From assembly GCA_034770075.1 (NCBI GenBank), contig CM068378.1, positions 48,016,508 through 48,080,507 on the forward strand: a stretch of DNA of 64,000 nt. Direction: 5' to 3'. Origin of the DNA: Aralia elata. Taxonomy: Eukaryota > Streptophyta > Magnoliopsida > Apiales > Araliaceae. Positions 46,622-57,823 of this stretch are shown here, piece by piece. Below the pieces are notes generated by a model, which was not told where the DNA came from, did not search any database, and was given only the letters and a program-made list of their open reading frames with translations. The position numbers and the translations under genes are program-made. The stretch's first letter is position 1; every line of letters starts with the position of its first letter.

Positions 46622-46622
46622 C

Positions 46623-48803
46623 TGTTAGGTTTGTATATAGCGTGAACATGCAATCAAATTACATAAATAGTGCGGAAGCGCGATAAAAACGGATTTTAAA
46701 ATTTTTCATACAAACCATCACCATGATCATCCGTGTGCTCAATTATCAATTAAACGAAATAGATAAAGTATGAGAACCATACCCTTGTAGAACCATGCTT
46801 CCACAGGTACAAGTTCACCTCCAAATCCTTCGCGTTCTTCTCGAATTCCACCTATTAAATTCCTTCCTTTGATTAACGTTAGCCACCCAAGTGTTTGGCC
46901 TCTATAGGTGATCTACCAAGGAATAATAGTTGTTCAAGAAGATGGGTGTTGGCAAAACCCTAGTTTCTATCTCTATAGAAATTGTAAGTACTCTCTCTCT
47001 CTCTCCAATTCGTATGGAAGAGTGTGTAACTGTCTAAAACTCTAACTGTCTAACCCTAAATCATGATAAGACTCCTCTTATTTATAGATATAGGGAACCC
47101 TCCTAAACTATTTAGGATTAGGGTTTTTATTTTAATTAAACTCCTTTAATTAATTAAACTCCTAATCCAATTAGAAATTCATGAGAGAGTACTTCTATTA
47201 ATTAATTTCCAATCCCTATTAGGAATTAAATAATAGTAATTGTAATAATAATAATAAGACTCATCTTACTAATTTATATTTAATATTTCTAAAATATTAA
47301 ATAATAAATATTAAGCTATTTAATTTATTCTATCTACATACACTAAATTAAATACATTTAACTTATTATTACAATTATGCCATTTACTTCTTAAATAAAT
47401 ATTTTTCTTTTGCGATGCGACCCTTTAGGTTCTCCATATTAAATCGGTTGTGAATAAATCAATTAGAACAATTCTAATCTTATTTAAATAAATAAATTAA
47501 ACTATTTAATTCATTTAAATAAATAATATTTATTCTACAATAAGGGTAAACCCCCTTAGCGATCAACAACTTTCCAGATAATATAGATTTCAACATTAAT
47601 CACAAAAGAACCTTTCAGTGAATAGTTACCGTACAATTCAATCCTTCTACCATACAATGTCCCAATTAAATATAAGACATGGAATTACTATCAAGTCTTA
47701 TTTTATTTAATTATATGTATTTCGATTCTCAAATGAACAACTCTAATTAATGCAAATTAGAAACTTCTTTCTAATTTCATTCTGCTTTGGCCAAAGACTT
47801 CTGAGTCATCATTTTCCGAATCACATAGGACATTCTCTCCTTTTACTAGAAGTGGTAGATTCTTTGTTGATCATTCACCTATTTTCATGTATAACTTATT
47901 ATACCCAATCATACCCTTTGATATACCCTAAGGTCTTAAGGGACATGTCAAAGTATAACTCATCATACACAAGATACTATCATGATCTCAAGTCCAAGGA
48001 TCATTTGTACTACTATCACTAGAGGAATTCCTATTGACAGGCGAGTAAAACTCCATTAGGTATTCCTTAGCGAGCCACGTTTAGTGAACTTATTCTCTAA
48101 TAAGCACCTACATACGTGCTTTAGTATCTCCACACAAATGATTATGAGATCAATCATTCTCTTCATAAGAGCAAGCAACGTATGTACTAATCTATCCGGA
48201 TTCACTAATCCCCTTTTTAGTAATTCATCGATTAGGAACGATTTTAGTTTGTGAGCTATCTAGAATTTAGATCTCATTAGCATGATCACCATCATGATTC
48301 TAAAAGCATTGCTCAAAACTATGAGTTTATCACATTTAATATAACAACACCATGTAGATAAAGTAAAATGCCTTTAACAAACGAATAAGATTACAAAGTA
48401 TATGCTACATCATATCAAATATGATTGGCTTGTGTGTGCATACTACTTTCACTGTTAACGTGTTTGTCTTCTTCTTGGTGGCATCTTACTGTTAAGAATT
48501 CGCGCTATTAGATTATTGCTCAATTACTTAAACATTTAAGTCTTAACTTAAACATTCAAAAACAACATTTAGCACATAGCACATTTGATAAACTTCCGTA
48601 TTTTATTCATTTACTGCTTCAAAACATAACATAGATAGCAGTATAGTTATTTACATCATCTATCCTGAATTCATAATATTCAAGGATTACATCATCATAT
48701 TCTAGTATTTATCTTGTTTGAGATTTACATCATATTAGCTTTCTTAGAAAATAACTTATTATCACTGCTATTCATGACCTATAAAGACATTCCATGCCGT
48801 ACG
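46623..48803 (-). mobile_element. LTR (5') of the copia-like element, far end unresolved
   Basis: On the plus strand the block begins TGTTAGGTTTGTATATAGCG, the reverse of an LTR end next to the primer-binding site. AT-rich sequence without coding potential follows. I could not place the opposite end, which must lie between about 48400 and 48803, because no second copy is in the window. The 48500-48803 part may already belong to another element. Confidence 0.5.
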
Positions 48804-49126
48804 TGTGACGCCCCCAAATTCGGGTCTCCAAATACCCGGATCCGGTCATCACGATCCAACACATCATTCACCTTCAACAACATATATTAACTAAAAATGC
48901 GGAATATAATAAACATATGTTGTTCATTAAGTAGGTGTTACTAGTCCCAAAACACAATAACCTTAAACACTTACATAAAACCATACCCTAAATAACTATC
49001 AGGGTTTAAATTACATTAACAGAAATTAACTATTCATAAAATGAAAATCTGCTACAAGAAGTCTATCACTTCATCTTCTCCTTCCCTTTGTTCTTCCCTG
49101 ACGTCTCGGGTTTAGCTGCAATGGAG
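48804..49126 (-). mobile_element. Gypsy LTR remnant
   Basis: The plus strand begins TGTGACGCCCCCAAATTCGG and resembles the first 320 bases of the LTR at 42297 in layout (reverse of an LTR 3' end). It is cut at 49127 by the next LTR element. Confidence 0.6.
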
Positions 49127-49132
49127 TCATGA

Positions 49133-50976
49133 TATAGTGATAAATGTTGAGTTATTAATGAATTTATTTAGTGGGATATTATAGTAATAGCTTTTCATTA
49201 GGAGAGTTCTAATTGTAGTAGTAGATTTCAATTAGGAGAGTTTATTATAGTAGTAGATTTTAGTTAGGAGATCCTTTCTAAATTAGGGTTTTTACATAGT
49301 CCCCAAGTATTGGGTTTTCTATTTAAGCATTGTAATACTTCATTATTTTTAGATTATTGAATGAATTGCTTTGAGATTAAAGTTGTGTGTTTCTTTACCG
49401 ATTCTCTGCGGAGATAGGTACTCTTATTCCTTCTTTTCTACCCCGTAGTACATAATAATGGTATCAAGAGTCAAAATTCCTGATATCTTTTGATTTCACC
49501 CATTTCCTTCCTACCTTATTTTTCTGGCCTCCATCCAATTGTCGAAGTTCGCTAGGAAATCGATCACAATTTTCCGAGACAAAGGCAACGATCGTCGCTG
49601 TAGTCTCAATCTATTAAAAAAACAACAAAAGTTCAATGTTACTGTTCATCGCTACAGTGCGCGACACTGGTCAGTGTTTGGTACCCCAAGTTTCTGAAAT
49701 TTTTCATTTCAGTACCCTTAAGTTTCTGAAATTTTCAATTCCGCCCCCAAAGTTTCTAAAACTTTCAATTCAAACCCCTGAAGTTTCTGAAATATTCAAT
49801 TTAGCCCCACAGTTTTTGAGTTTTCAACTTAACCCCCAAATTTTTTGAAATTTCCAATATATACAATGTCTTCCAGGTTTAACAATTCAGACTTTCTTTG
49901 AGCTAAGATAAAGCAACTTGAGCATTGAACTTTGGTCATACGCGAGCAACTTAAAAGATCTTGTGTCCCGTATAGTGACGAGTATTGGAAATTATGCGAT
50001 GAGCTTGCACTTTCTAAAACAAGTCTTGCAAATTTAAAGGCACATTACGAGTACATAACCACATGTTATGTTCGTCCATATTTTGTTCAAGCGCAAAAAT
50101 ATGTTCATCCTAATCGTGTTTGTTCAACTAAAGCGCGCGTTCACAAGAGGAGACCCGCAAAGTATATTCTTACAAGATAATTGATGAATGTCTCACAATA
50201 CTTAAACGTATCAATAACCAATATGAAATTGGTGAGGATAAAGAAGAGCAAATACTCTCACATATTGATGTTTGTGAGAAACATGAAGCGGAAGTTAAGT
50301 GTGTTGAACAACTTGCAGGTTCAGAGATGGTTTGCAGTGAGGACATTGAAGTTATGTTTGACCTCAAATGCGAAAACATCAAGGAAGATAAAGTTGAGGT
50401 CAACCATGTTGATTTTCTCTTTCCGGTTTGAGACATTTGAGACCCAAGCTACTTCAAATTTCTATATTATGTCATTGTTATTCCCGAAAATTGTGTTCAT
50501 GACATTAAAACATCGGATGCGAATGTTTTGTTGGAAGACATCTCTCGGACCGTGGTTTATTATTCTACGATATTTCAAAACTCGAGGATGAGTTTTTTTC
50601 AAAGGTGAGGAGAATGATGCGGTACGGAAGAAGAAATTCAAGAAGTTTATTATTAATTTTATATTGTTATTTAGATATAAATGTTGAGTTATTAATGAAA
50701 TTATATAGTAGGATATTATAGTAATAGCTTTTCATTAGGAGAGTTTTAATTGTAATTGTAGATTTCAATTAGGAAAGTTTATTATAGTAGTAGACTTTAG
50801 TTAGGAGATTGTTTCCTTTCTAAATTAGGGTTTTTACTTAGTCTCCAAGTATTGGGTTTTCTATTTAAGCATTGTAATACTTCATTATTTTTAGATTATT
50901 GAATGAATTGATTTGAGATTAAAGTTGTGTGCGGAGATAGGTACTTTTATTCCTTCTTTCCTACCCCCGTACTACA
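49133..50976 (+). mobile_element. Short LTR retrotransposon (non-autonomous)
   Basis: Direct repeats of about 300-320 bp (49133-49452 and about 50672-50976) flank 1.2 kb. TCATGA occurs on both outer sides (49127-49132 and 50977-50982) as a candidate target duplication. ATGGTATCAAGAG just inside the left LTR resembles a tRNA-Met primer-binding site. No reverse transcriptase, integrase or typical gag is visible. The internal part holds a 35-base tandem repeat (AGTTTCTGAAATTTTCAATT type, 49685-49850) and an unknown broken ORF. The left LTR start shows no clean TG, so the outer limits are accurate only to a few bases. Confidence 0.75.
49866..50431 (+). pseudogene. Unrecognised ORF inside the short LTR element
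   Basis: A frame from the ATG at 49866 reads MSSRFNNSDFL, a TGA, AKIKQLEH, a TGA, then an open run (REQLKRSCVPYSDEYWKLCD, ELALSKTSLANLKAHYEYIT, and a basic stretch KARVHKRRPAKY). Near 50175 it shifts to a second frame (IDECLTILKRINNQYEIGED, then HIDVCEKHEAEVKCVEQLAG, ending VDFLFPV and TGA at 50429). With the two stops and one shift repaired it would be about 190 codons, with several cysteines and an acidic C-terminal half. I recognise no family; it is not a standard Gag. Confidence 0.55.
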
Positions 50977-50982
50977 TCATGA

Positions 50983-52512
50983 ATATTATTCCTATTGCGT
51001 GTGTTTCCTAAGCAAACTATATTTGATACATTAGCCAAGTAGTTTTTCAGGTGGCAGACAAATAATTTTCTAGTGTTGAGATAATCATATCTTAGCTGTT
51101 TAAAAACTTAGCTTCATGTCATTATACTTCTTTTGCTGACTTCTTTTTCTTTTCTTCCTTGGGATATTATCACTATTTTTTGGTAGGTTCGCATTTAGTT
51201 GTCTTAGATATCCTTAGGAATTATCCATTTATAAACATATTATTAATCTTTTACTTGGTTTAAATACCACCTTACAAACAGGAAAATTATCTACATGATA
51301 ATGATCCATCAGCACTGCTAAAATCAAGCAAAAAAAAAGTAATATTGTCACCCTGTTTGGATGTGTGGATCATCTTTCCATTTCCATCTTTCATTTTGTA
51401 TATGCATTAGTTATCTGGCCGATTGCCAATAATATCCCATAGACAAAAATTTCTGTGTTGTCTGATTTGAGAAATTTACAGGTGCAATACACTAACTTAT
51501 CATAAGAGAGAAAAAAGAGATAAGGAAAATAGGTGTATACATTACATTAATTCGGGTGATTCATTACTTATATTAATGCTGATGAGGGATATAAAAACCA
51601 AGGCTGCCATGAAACTCTTGTTGCCCTGCGTTTGCAGTGAAGAACAAGCAAGATTTCCTTGATTCCGCCTTCCTTTATATTTCGATTTTCTGAATTCTTT
51701 AATTCAATTCTGAGATAAATCAAATGTGAAATTCTTGAGTAGTCTACTTCCCCCCGAATGATAAATCCCGTAATTCTTAATTTAATTAAAGCGAGTACCT
51801 TGGAATTCATAAGGGATTTACGGGGAACTACCAATTCAAATCGTAGAATGAGAATTAGATGCCTTGTGCATTCTATGATAGGTAGTGTTTCTCGTTGTTT
51901 TCGTTCCACGTACTCATTCAATCAACGTTCCTGGTAAACATGATATAAACTACATTTGACTCGTGTTTCTATCTGCTAGTGAATTTGCATCACAATCAGA
52001 TCACAATTGTTTTCACTTATATAGTTTGTTCCATGATTTTCCCCTCCACAGTTTCTGTAAGAATAACCTCATATAGTTTACAAATTTTATATGTCATCAA
52101 GGCACTATAGGACAACTCCTTGCAGACCTATTTAGTTGCAGTTTACAAATACATGCTAAAATTACTGAAACAACTTCTTGCATACCCATTTAACTGTATG
52201 TTTAGTAGACTTGTGTGGCATCTGAAAAAGAAAAGGAAAATGAGGTGAAAACATAGAAAAAGAACAGCAAGGAAATGTGTATATTACTATCTAGAAAGCA
52301 TGTGGATATTGTAGTAGTGATGTAATTGCTTGAAAAACAAGCTATTTGTAAAGTTATTACATCTTGAGTGCATGGTTTGTTGGTACAATAGATTATTCCC
52401 ATCCCTGCGCCCCCCCACCCCCCCACCCCCAAAAAAAAAAAAAAATTAGAAAAAAATGCCTTTGTGATTGTTGCTCAAGCAATTGCCTCTGGGCTCTGTG
52501 ATAAATTTTCAG
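50983..52512. other. Intergenic DNA with one unexplained minus-strand frame
   Basis: Mostly AT-rich sequence. At about 51283-51341 an acceptor-like AG, a 19-codon open stretch (ENYLHDNDPSALLKSSKKK) and a GTAAT donor look like an isolated exon of unknown origin. A 117-codon frame on the minus strand is listed separately. C and A runs lie at 52405-52444. Confidence 0.4.
51568..51921 (-). CDS. Unrecognised 117-codon open frame
   Basis: The frame is open in a region with few long frames and is rich in I, L, K and R (for example LRITGFIIRGEVDYSRISHL and IYLRIELKNSENRNIKEGGI). The flavour resembles organellar sequence, but I could not match it to a plastid or mitochondrial gene. It has no signal peptide or recognisable motif. 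It may be chance or an unidentified insert. Confidence 0.3.
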   Translation of the reverse strand: MNEYVERKQRETLPIIECTRHLILILRFELVVPRKSLMNSKVLALIKLRITGFIIRGEVDYSRISHLIYLRIELKNSENRNIKEGGIKEILLVLHCKRRATRVSWQPWFLYPSSALI

Positions 52513-52949
52513 CGATTCTATCGCCATCTTGAACTGAAATCAAGACATCCAGATGCAGCTATACCACCTCTAGATGAACCACTCAAAAAGATAACAGAAC
52601 TTGATTCCGAACTTATTTCTCAGAGCAAGCCTGTCATTGATGAATTTTGTAGGCAATTTGAACTCAAGGAGAACCCAAAGGTAACGTTTTTTTTCTTTTA
52701 CTTCAAATTTGAACTGCACAATGTTAATTTCTTCATGGACACAAGTGTTTAAGCTTGATCCATCTTGCAGTTGAAGAAGTCAACTAGACGGCAACTGAAA
52801 GAGAGACCTTCTGGTTCAAATGAAGAAGGGGAGGATCATGGAAAAATTGATGATGCACAAGCTATCAATTCTATAGAATATACATCTAGAATCAAGATTG
52901 AGAAAATTGGGGACTCGACTCCTGTTCAAGATTTTGAAGCCATGATGTC

Positions 52950-52950
<1 letters not shown>
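52513..52950 (+). pseudogene. KU80: KU80 (XRCC5) fragment, two exons
   Basis: Exon 52513-52680 (56 codons: RFYRHLELKSRHPDAAIPPL to CRQFELKENPK) and exon 52771-52950 (60 codons: LKKSTRRQLKERPSGS to EKIGDSTPVQDFEAMMS) match the segment between the beta-barrel and the C-terminal domain of plant Ku80, the DNA-end-binding partner of Ku70 in non-homologous end joining. Acceptors (TTTTCAG and TCTTGCAG) and the donor between them are intact, and there is no stop or shift. The second exon is cut at MMS by an (AT)n tract where relatives continue with RRD. No other Ku80 exon is visible nearby, so this is a fragment. Confidence 0.87.

Positions 52951-52951
<1 letters not shown>

Positions 52952-52997
<46 letters not shown>
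52952..52997 (+). repeat. (TA)n microsatellite at the KU80 break
   Basis: About 45 bases of TA directly after the last matching KU80 codon. Confidence 0.9.
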
Positions 52998-53000
<3 letters not shown>

Positions 53001-54839
53001 TTACATGGTTCCTTTGAAAAAGCTGTGTGTTTACTGTACGTGTATCTAATTAAAAATGTAATGCCCTACTGTACACTTCTGAGTTAAAATGCTTATGATT
53101 TGCCTGTGACTTGGTAATTGTATCATTTTTATTTTCAAGTTTTGCTTCTTTATTTTCTTTTGCACTTCATATATTTTGATGTGTATGGGCTTTTTGGGGA
53201 AATGGATCTTTAATGTAACTATGGCTAGAGCTTCTCACGTACCCATATGGAGAACAGATGGTGTGATTTAGACAATGGTTTTGTTGAAATTTTCAAGGTC
53301 AAAATGTCACAAAATATATGACATTTAGGTGGTGCTTGTTTACCTCTTAATACTTCTTAAACAACTCTACATCTGATTTGGTAAGAAGGTAATGTTGTTT
53401 GGTAAAATTTAGTTTGTTTTTTATTGTTTCTTAATCGGTAAGAGAAAGATATAATTTTAAATTATTAAGAGTTGCATCTTAAAGAAAAATTTAAATATAT
53501 GGAACCTCTATAAATATTGTACTCCTTCCAATCCAAATTTTTAAAACTATTATTGATTTTTGAAAAGTCAATTTGAGATATTTTTAAATTTAAAAGTTAT
53601 TCAGATGTTTTATACTTTTTAGTTGTCAAACAGCTTTTTAAGTTCAGATAATTTAATTTATTAAGATATACTAACCATTCAAATCTTAATTATTCAGTTT
53701 TATCAAACATCACCTTAGTTATTTATTCCAGCATATGCAAAAACAGACGCTGAATTCAAGCTGTTAACTATATATTTCCTTGATATATAGCAAACTTAAA
53801 CTTTAAGTAATTGTTTGTATTGAAGGAATAGATAAATAGAAGAAGGAATTAAATGAAAATTAGTGTGCATTACCTTGGATGATAAACCAATATGAAAGAA
53901 TAAAATTTTGTTCCCTTCATTTTCATTTCATGTTGGAGACAATGAAATGAGATTGGAATAGATGTATGTGACAATATTATCATTCTATCACACCACCCAC
54001 CACAACCAACAATCAAATATACACTTAAGATTGAGATGCTTTTATATTTCTTCAATTCAAACGTAATTTAATAATAGAATATACGATATAAATAAGGATA
54101 TTTTTTTATCATTACATACCGCATTTTTTTCAACACAATAATAAAATTAATTCACAAATGTTTTTTGATTTCATTTTCTTTTCTTTTTTCTTTAATTTTT
54201 TTTATTACAAAGTATGAATTTCTTATTCAAACTAAATTGTTGATTCAATTTTTTCAACTGTCTAACCAATTGTGTCAAAACAACTACTCTTATCTTTAAT
54301 AGGAATTTTAGATCTTCACATCTCTTTCTCTCGACTTAATTACCTGCTTAATTTCTTTCTGTTTTTCTTTTTCTTGAATATTCATGGAGAAATTGAGAGG
54401 CCTAGCTAGCTGGTTGGCTGGCTGGCTTGTGGGACTAACCAATTACCTATTAATTATTATTTTCGTTTCAAAAATTATATATACAATTTGACTTTTAAGA
54501 TCAAATCACGACATATTAAACTAGCCACGGATTTAGTTAAGTAATAATATTGTGATCCTTACCACATGTGGCATAATTAAACTAAAAGTTGTTAAAGTTT
54601 TTGAAATTTCAGAGTTCTATTAATTCCAAACGTAATGTTTTTATTACAGATAATGTATCTAATACAACATCACAAGCTCAAAAGCAAGTTCATACTTGTT
54701 ATACAAGCCTAGATACACAACATAATAGCTTCAGAAGTCAGGTTATTGCCTGTTACAATTGCACAAGGTTGATATTGTAATAAGCTCATTATTTATAAGG
54801 GTTTTTATGTCTTTTAAGTCTAGATAGTTAGGAACACAG
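52998..54839. other. Intergenic AT-rich DNA
   Basis: No coding similarity or element ends recognised. A short GGCT/AGCT run lies at about 54402-54428. The last bases precede the copia LTR. Confidence 0.45.
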
Positions 54840-55601
54840 TGTTGTTTGTGCTTCAAAAATTGTACTTCAAAACCTTTAACTTTGGGAAAGTCCCACATTG
54901 CCTATTTTGAGAACCTTTCTTTGGTATATTACTATACATTAGTGTTGGGCTTAATAACATGGTTGAGGAAAAAGGGATGGGCTCGCGCACATGAGGTTGG
55001 CTAAGGAATTGGGTTGGGCCAAGCTTGGATCTTGGACTTTCAGCCAAAAAACCTTAATGCGTGTGGGCGCACCCAGGTAGCCCAATATTTTTGCTAAAAT
55101 TTATAACTCAATTTTTGATTAAGCTAAAACATGGTTTAAGTTACTTGAGCTCCATACACGTTTTTTGTTACTAAAACTTTTTCCATGTTTTTGTTACATG
55201 ATCGAACACATGGTTCTTGTTCCAGATCTCAGATCTTAGATCTAATAAATCCTATAACTATTCTTCTCTCAACTTCAGAACAACACCACCAAAAAATAAC
55301 AGTAAACTCTCTCTTCTTCATTTTGAATATACACTCTCCTTCGTTGTTCTTGAGTTAGGCAATCCACAAAGACAAGTCCCAAAGCCTCTTTCTGTGAGTA
55401 CACCTAATTGGAGGTTTAACCGTTGAATCCCGAAGGGTGAAACGCCGGGAGCCCATTTGTACCAGATGTTATTACCAGTGGGGGCGAAATCACTTTTTAG
55501 GATAGTAGCTTTGCTACGCCTCGGTTTCAGTCATCTTCCAGCTAAGTTGTTCCAATTTTATTGTTCTGCTCATCTTGTTAATGCTACTAAAAATTCCAAC
55601 A
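54840..55601 (+). repeat. Copia 5' LTR
   Basis: TG...CA ends with short inverted TGTTG/CAACA, 762 bp, repeated from 60110. Confidence 0.87.
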
Positions 55602-55631
55602 ATCTAAAAAGTGATTTGATTTATTAACAAG

Positions 55632-56687
55632 ATGAAATCTGCTTTAGACTTTGCTAAAATTGAACGATTTGATGGTACGAATTTTACGAGATGGTCTGAA
55701 GACATGCTGTTTTATTTGGAAACTATGAATCTGGAATATGTGTTATATGTGGATCCTATTGTGGAACTTCCTGTTACTCATGCTAATGATGTTCTTGAAA
55801 CTCTTGAAAAAACTTATGTTGATACTTCTGCAACAACGGATTATGCTAAAGATAATCGTACATGGCGTAGATATATGTTGCACTACTTGTCTAATACGTT
55901 GTTTGAGATTTATTACCCGTATGATAGTGCTAAGAAGATTTGGGAAGCCTTAAAATCTAAGTATGATGTAGAAAACTCTGGACTTAAGAAATATGTTGCT
56001 GGAAAATTCGTAGATTTTAAGATGCAAGATGGAAAATCTGTAATAGAGCAAGTTCATATATATCAGACTATTGTGGGGGAGGTTATTGGGGAAGGAATGA
56101 AAATATGCGAGATATTTCAAGCTGCTGCACTTATTGAAAAATTACCACCCTCATGGAAAGATTATAAGATGAACCTTAAGCATAACACTAAAGATTTTAC
56201 TATGCAGAAACTAGTTGCACACATACATATTAAAGAACAAAACAGGGCAAAAGATAGAGGAGACATAGTTGCTCATCATTCTGCCAAGGCCAATCTCGTT
56301 GAAGAAAGGCCACAATGGAAGACCCATAATTATCCAAATCAAAAACAATCCAAAAACCACAAAGGGAAAAATCAGAACTCAACTCGGGGTAAAGACAATA
56401 GGTTCAAAACTCCAAATCAAATTCAGAAACCTTTCGCCAAAGGTCCTTGTTTCGTGTGTGGCAAGCCTGGCCATATTGCTATGAAATGTCACTTTCGCAA
56501 GGGGCAAGATAATAATAATAGTAATAATTTTCAGCCTAAGCCCCAAGAGAACCTAGCTGAAACCGATGATATCATTGTTGTTGTTGTCTTAGAAGTAAAC
56601 TTAGTTGACAACCTCACAGAATGGGTAGTTGATACCGGCGCCACTAGACACATTTGTGCAAACAGAAATGTAATCCTTAATTACTAA
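55632..56687 (+). pseudogene. Copia gag and protease start
   Basis: A 351-codon frame starting MKSALDFAKIERFDGTNFTR, a UBN2-type Gag with the motif KKIWEALKSKY. The CCHC knuckle CFVCGKPGHIAMKC is at residues about 278-291 and the protease active-site motif WVVDTGATRHIC at about 331-342. A TAA at 56685-56687 ends it in the protease; the same frame resumes at once (TVTNGENVFMGDSRTTKVAG), so one nonsense change separates them. Confidence 0.87.
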
Positions 56688-56690
56688 ACT

Positions 56691-57796
56691 GTGACTAATG
56701 GGGAAAATGTCTTTATGGGAGATTCTCGAACCACCAAAGTTGCAGGAAAAGGGAAAGTTTTACTTAAGTTAACTTCGGGAAAAACTATCGCTTTGCAAAA
56801 TGTGCTTCATGTGCCTGATATTCGTAGAAACCTTGTGTCTGGTTCATTGTTGAACAAAGCTGGGATTAAACTTGTGTTTGAATCTAATAAACTTGTACTT
56901 ACCCGTAATGGGGATTTTGTGGGAAAAGGTTTTTGTAATGGGGGTTTATTTGTTCTTGATGCTTCTGCTGAATTGAATAATAAGAATGTTTCTTTTGCTT
57001 AGATTAGGACATTTGAATGTGGCATCTATTAAAAAGTTGAAACAACTTGAGCTTATTCCTAATTTTGCAAATACTGAGTTTAATAAATGTGAAATTTGTG
57101 TGGAAGCAAAACATGCTAAGAAACCTTTTAAAAGTGTTGAAAGACATACTGAACTTCTTGAGTTAATTCACAGTGATTTAGCTGATTTTAAAAATACTAC
57201 AAGTAGAGGTGGTAAGAAAATACTATATTTCTTTTGTGGATGATTATTCTAGATATACTCAAATTTATCTTCTTGCCTCTAAAGATGAAGCGGAAGAAAT
57301 GTTTATTAAATACAAGGCAGAGGTTGAAAATCAGTTAGAAAGAAAGATTGAAAGAGTTAGATCCGATCGTGGAGGTGAATATGAATCGGGAAGTCTTAAA
57401 CAATTTTGTGAACTAAATGGTATTATACATGAAACTTCTCCACCTTATTCTCCACAGTCCAATGGAGTCGTTGAAAGGAAAATTAGAACTCTTAAAGATA
57501 TGATGAATGTCATGTTAATTAGTTCTGGTTTACCATATAATATGTGGGGTGAAGCTTGTCTTTCTGCAAATCATATTTTAAATAGAGTTTCATATAAAAA
57601 GATAGACTCTACACCATATCATTTATGGAAGAATCATGCTCCTAACTTGGGGTATCTTAAAGTGTGGGGGTGTCTAGCTAAAGTAGCTATACCAGAATTT
57701 AAAAGAAATAAAATTGGGCCTAAAACAGTGGATTGTATTTTTATTGGATATGCTTTAAATAGTGCTGCATACAGATTTTTGGTAATTAAAGATTAG
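56691..57796 (+). pseudogene. Copia protease end, pre-integrase and integrase core
   Basis: Frame 56691-57002 carries LQNVLHVPDIRRNLVSGSLL. A shift near 56990 leads to LGHLNVASIKKLKQLELIPN and the zinc-binding region with CEICVEAKHAKKPF. A second shift near 57235 leads to the core: FVDDYSRYTQIYLLASKDEA, VRSDRGGEYESGSLKQFCEL and PYSPQSNGVVERKIRTLKDM (catalytic D, D, E). It ends at a TAG at 57794-57796. Confidence 0.87.
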
Positions 57797-57823
57797 ACCA
57801 ATAATTATCAGAATAATTCTATT

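Larger units (their letters stand above)
45859..46622 (-). other. Leader of a minus-strand copia-like element
   Basis: On the minus strand this follows the primer-binding site at 46610-46621 and runs to the break at 45858. It has no gag. It contains a GC-palindrome island (46384-46508) and, further along (about 45915-46330), about ten units with AATAAAC...TTTATT inverted repeats. The remainder of the element is missing at its junction with the gypsy LTR. Confidence 0.6.
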
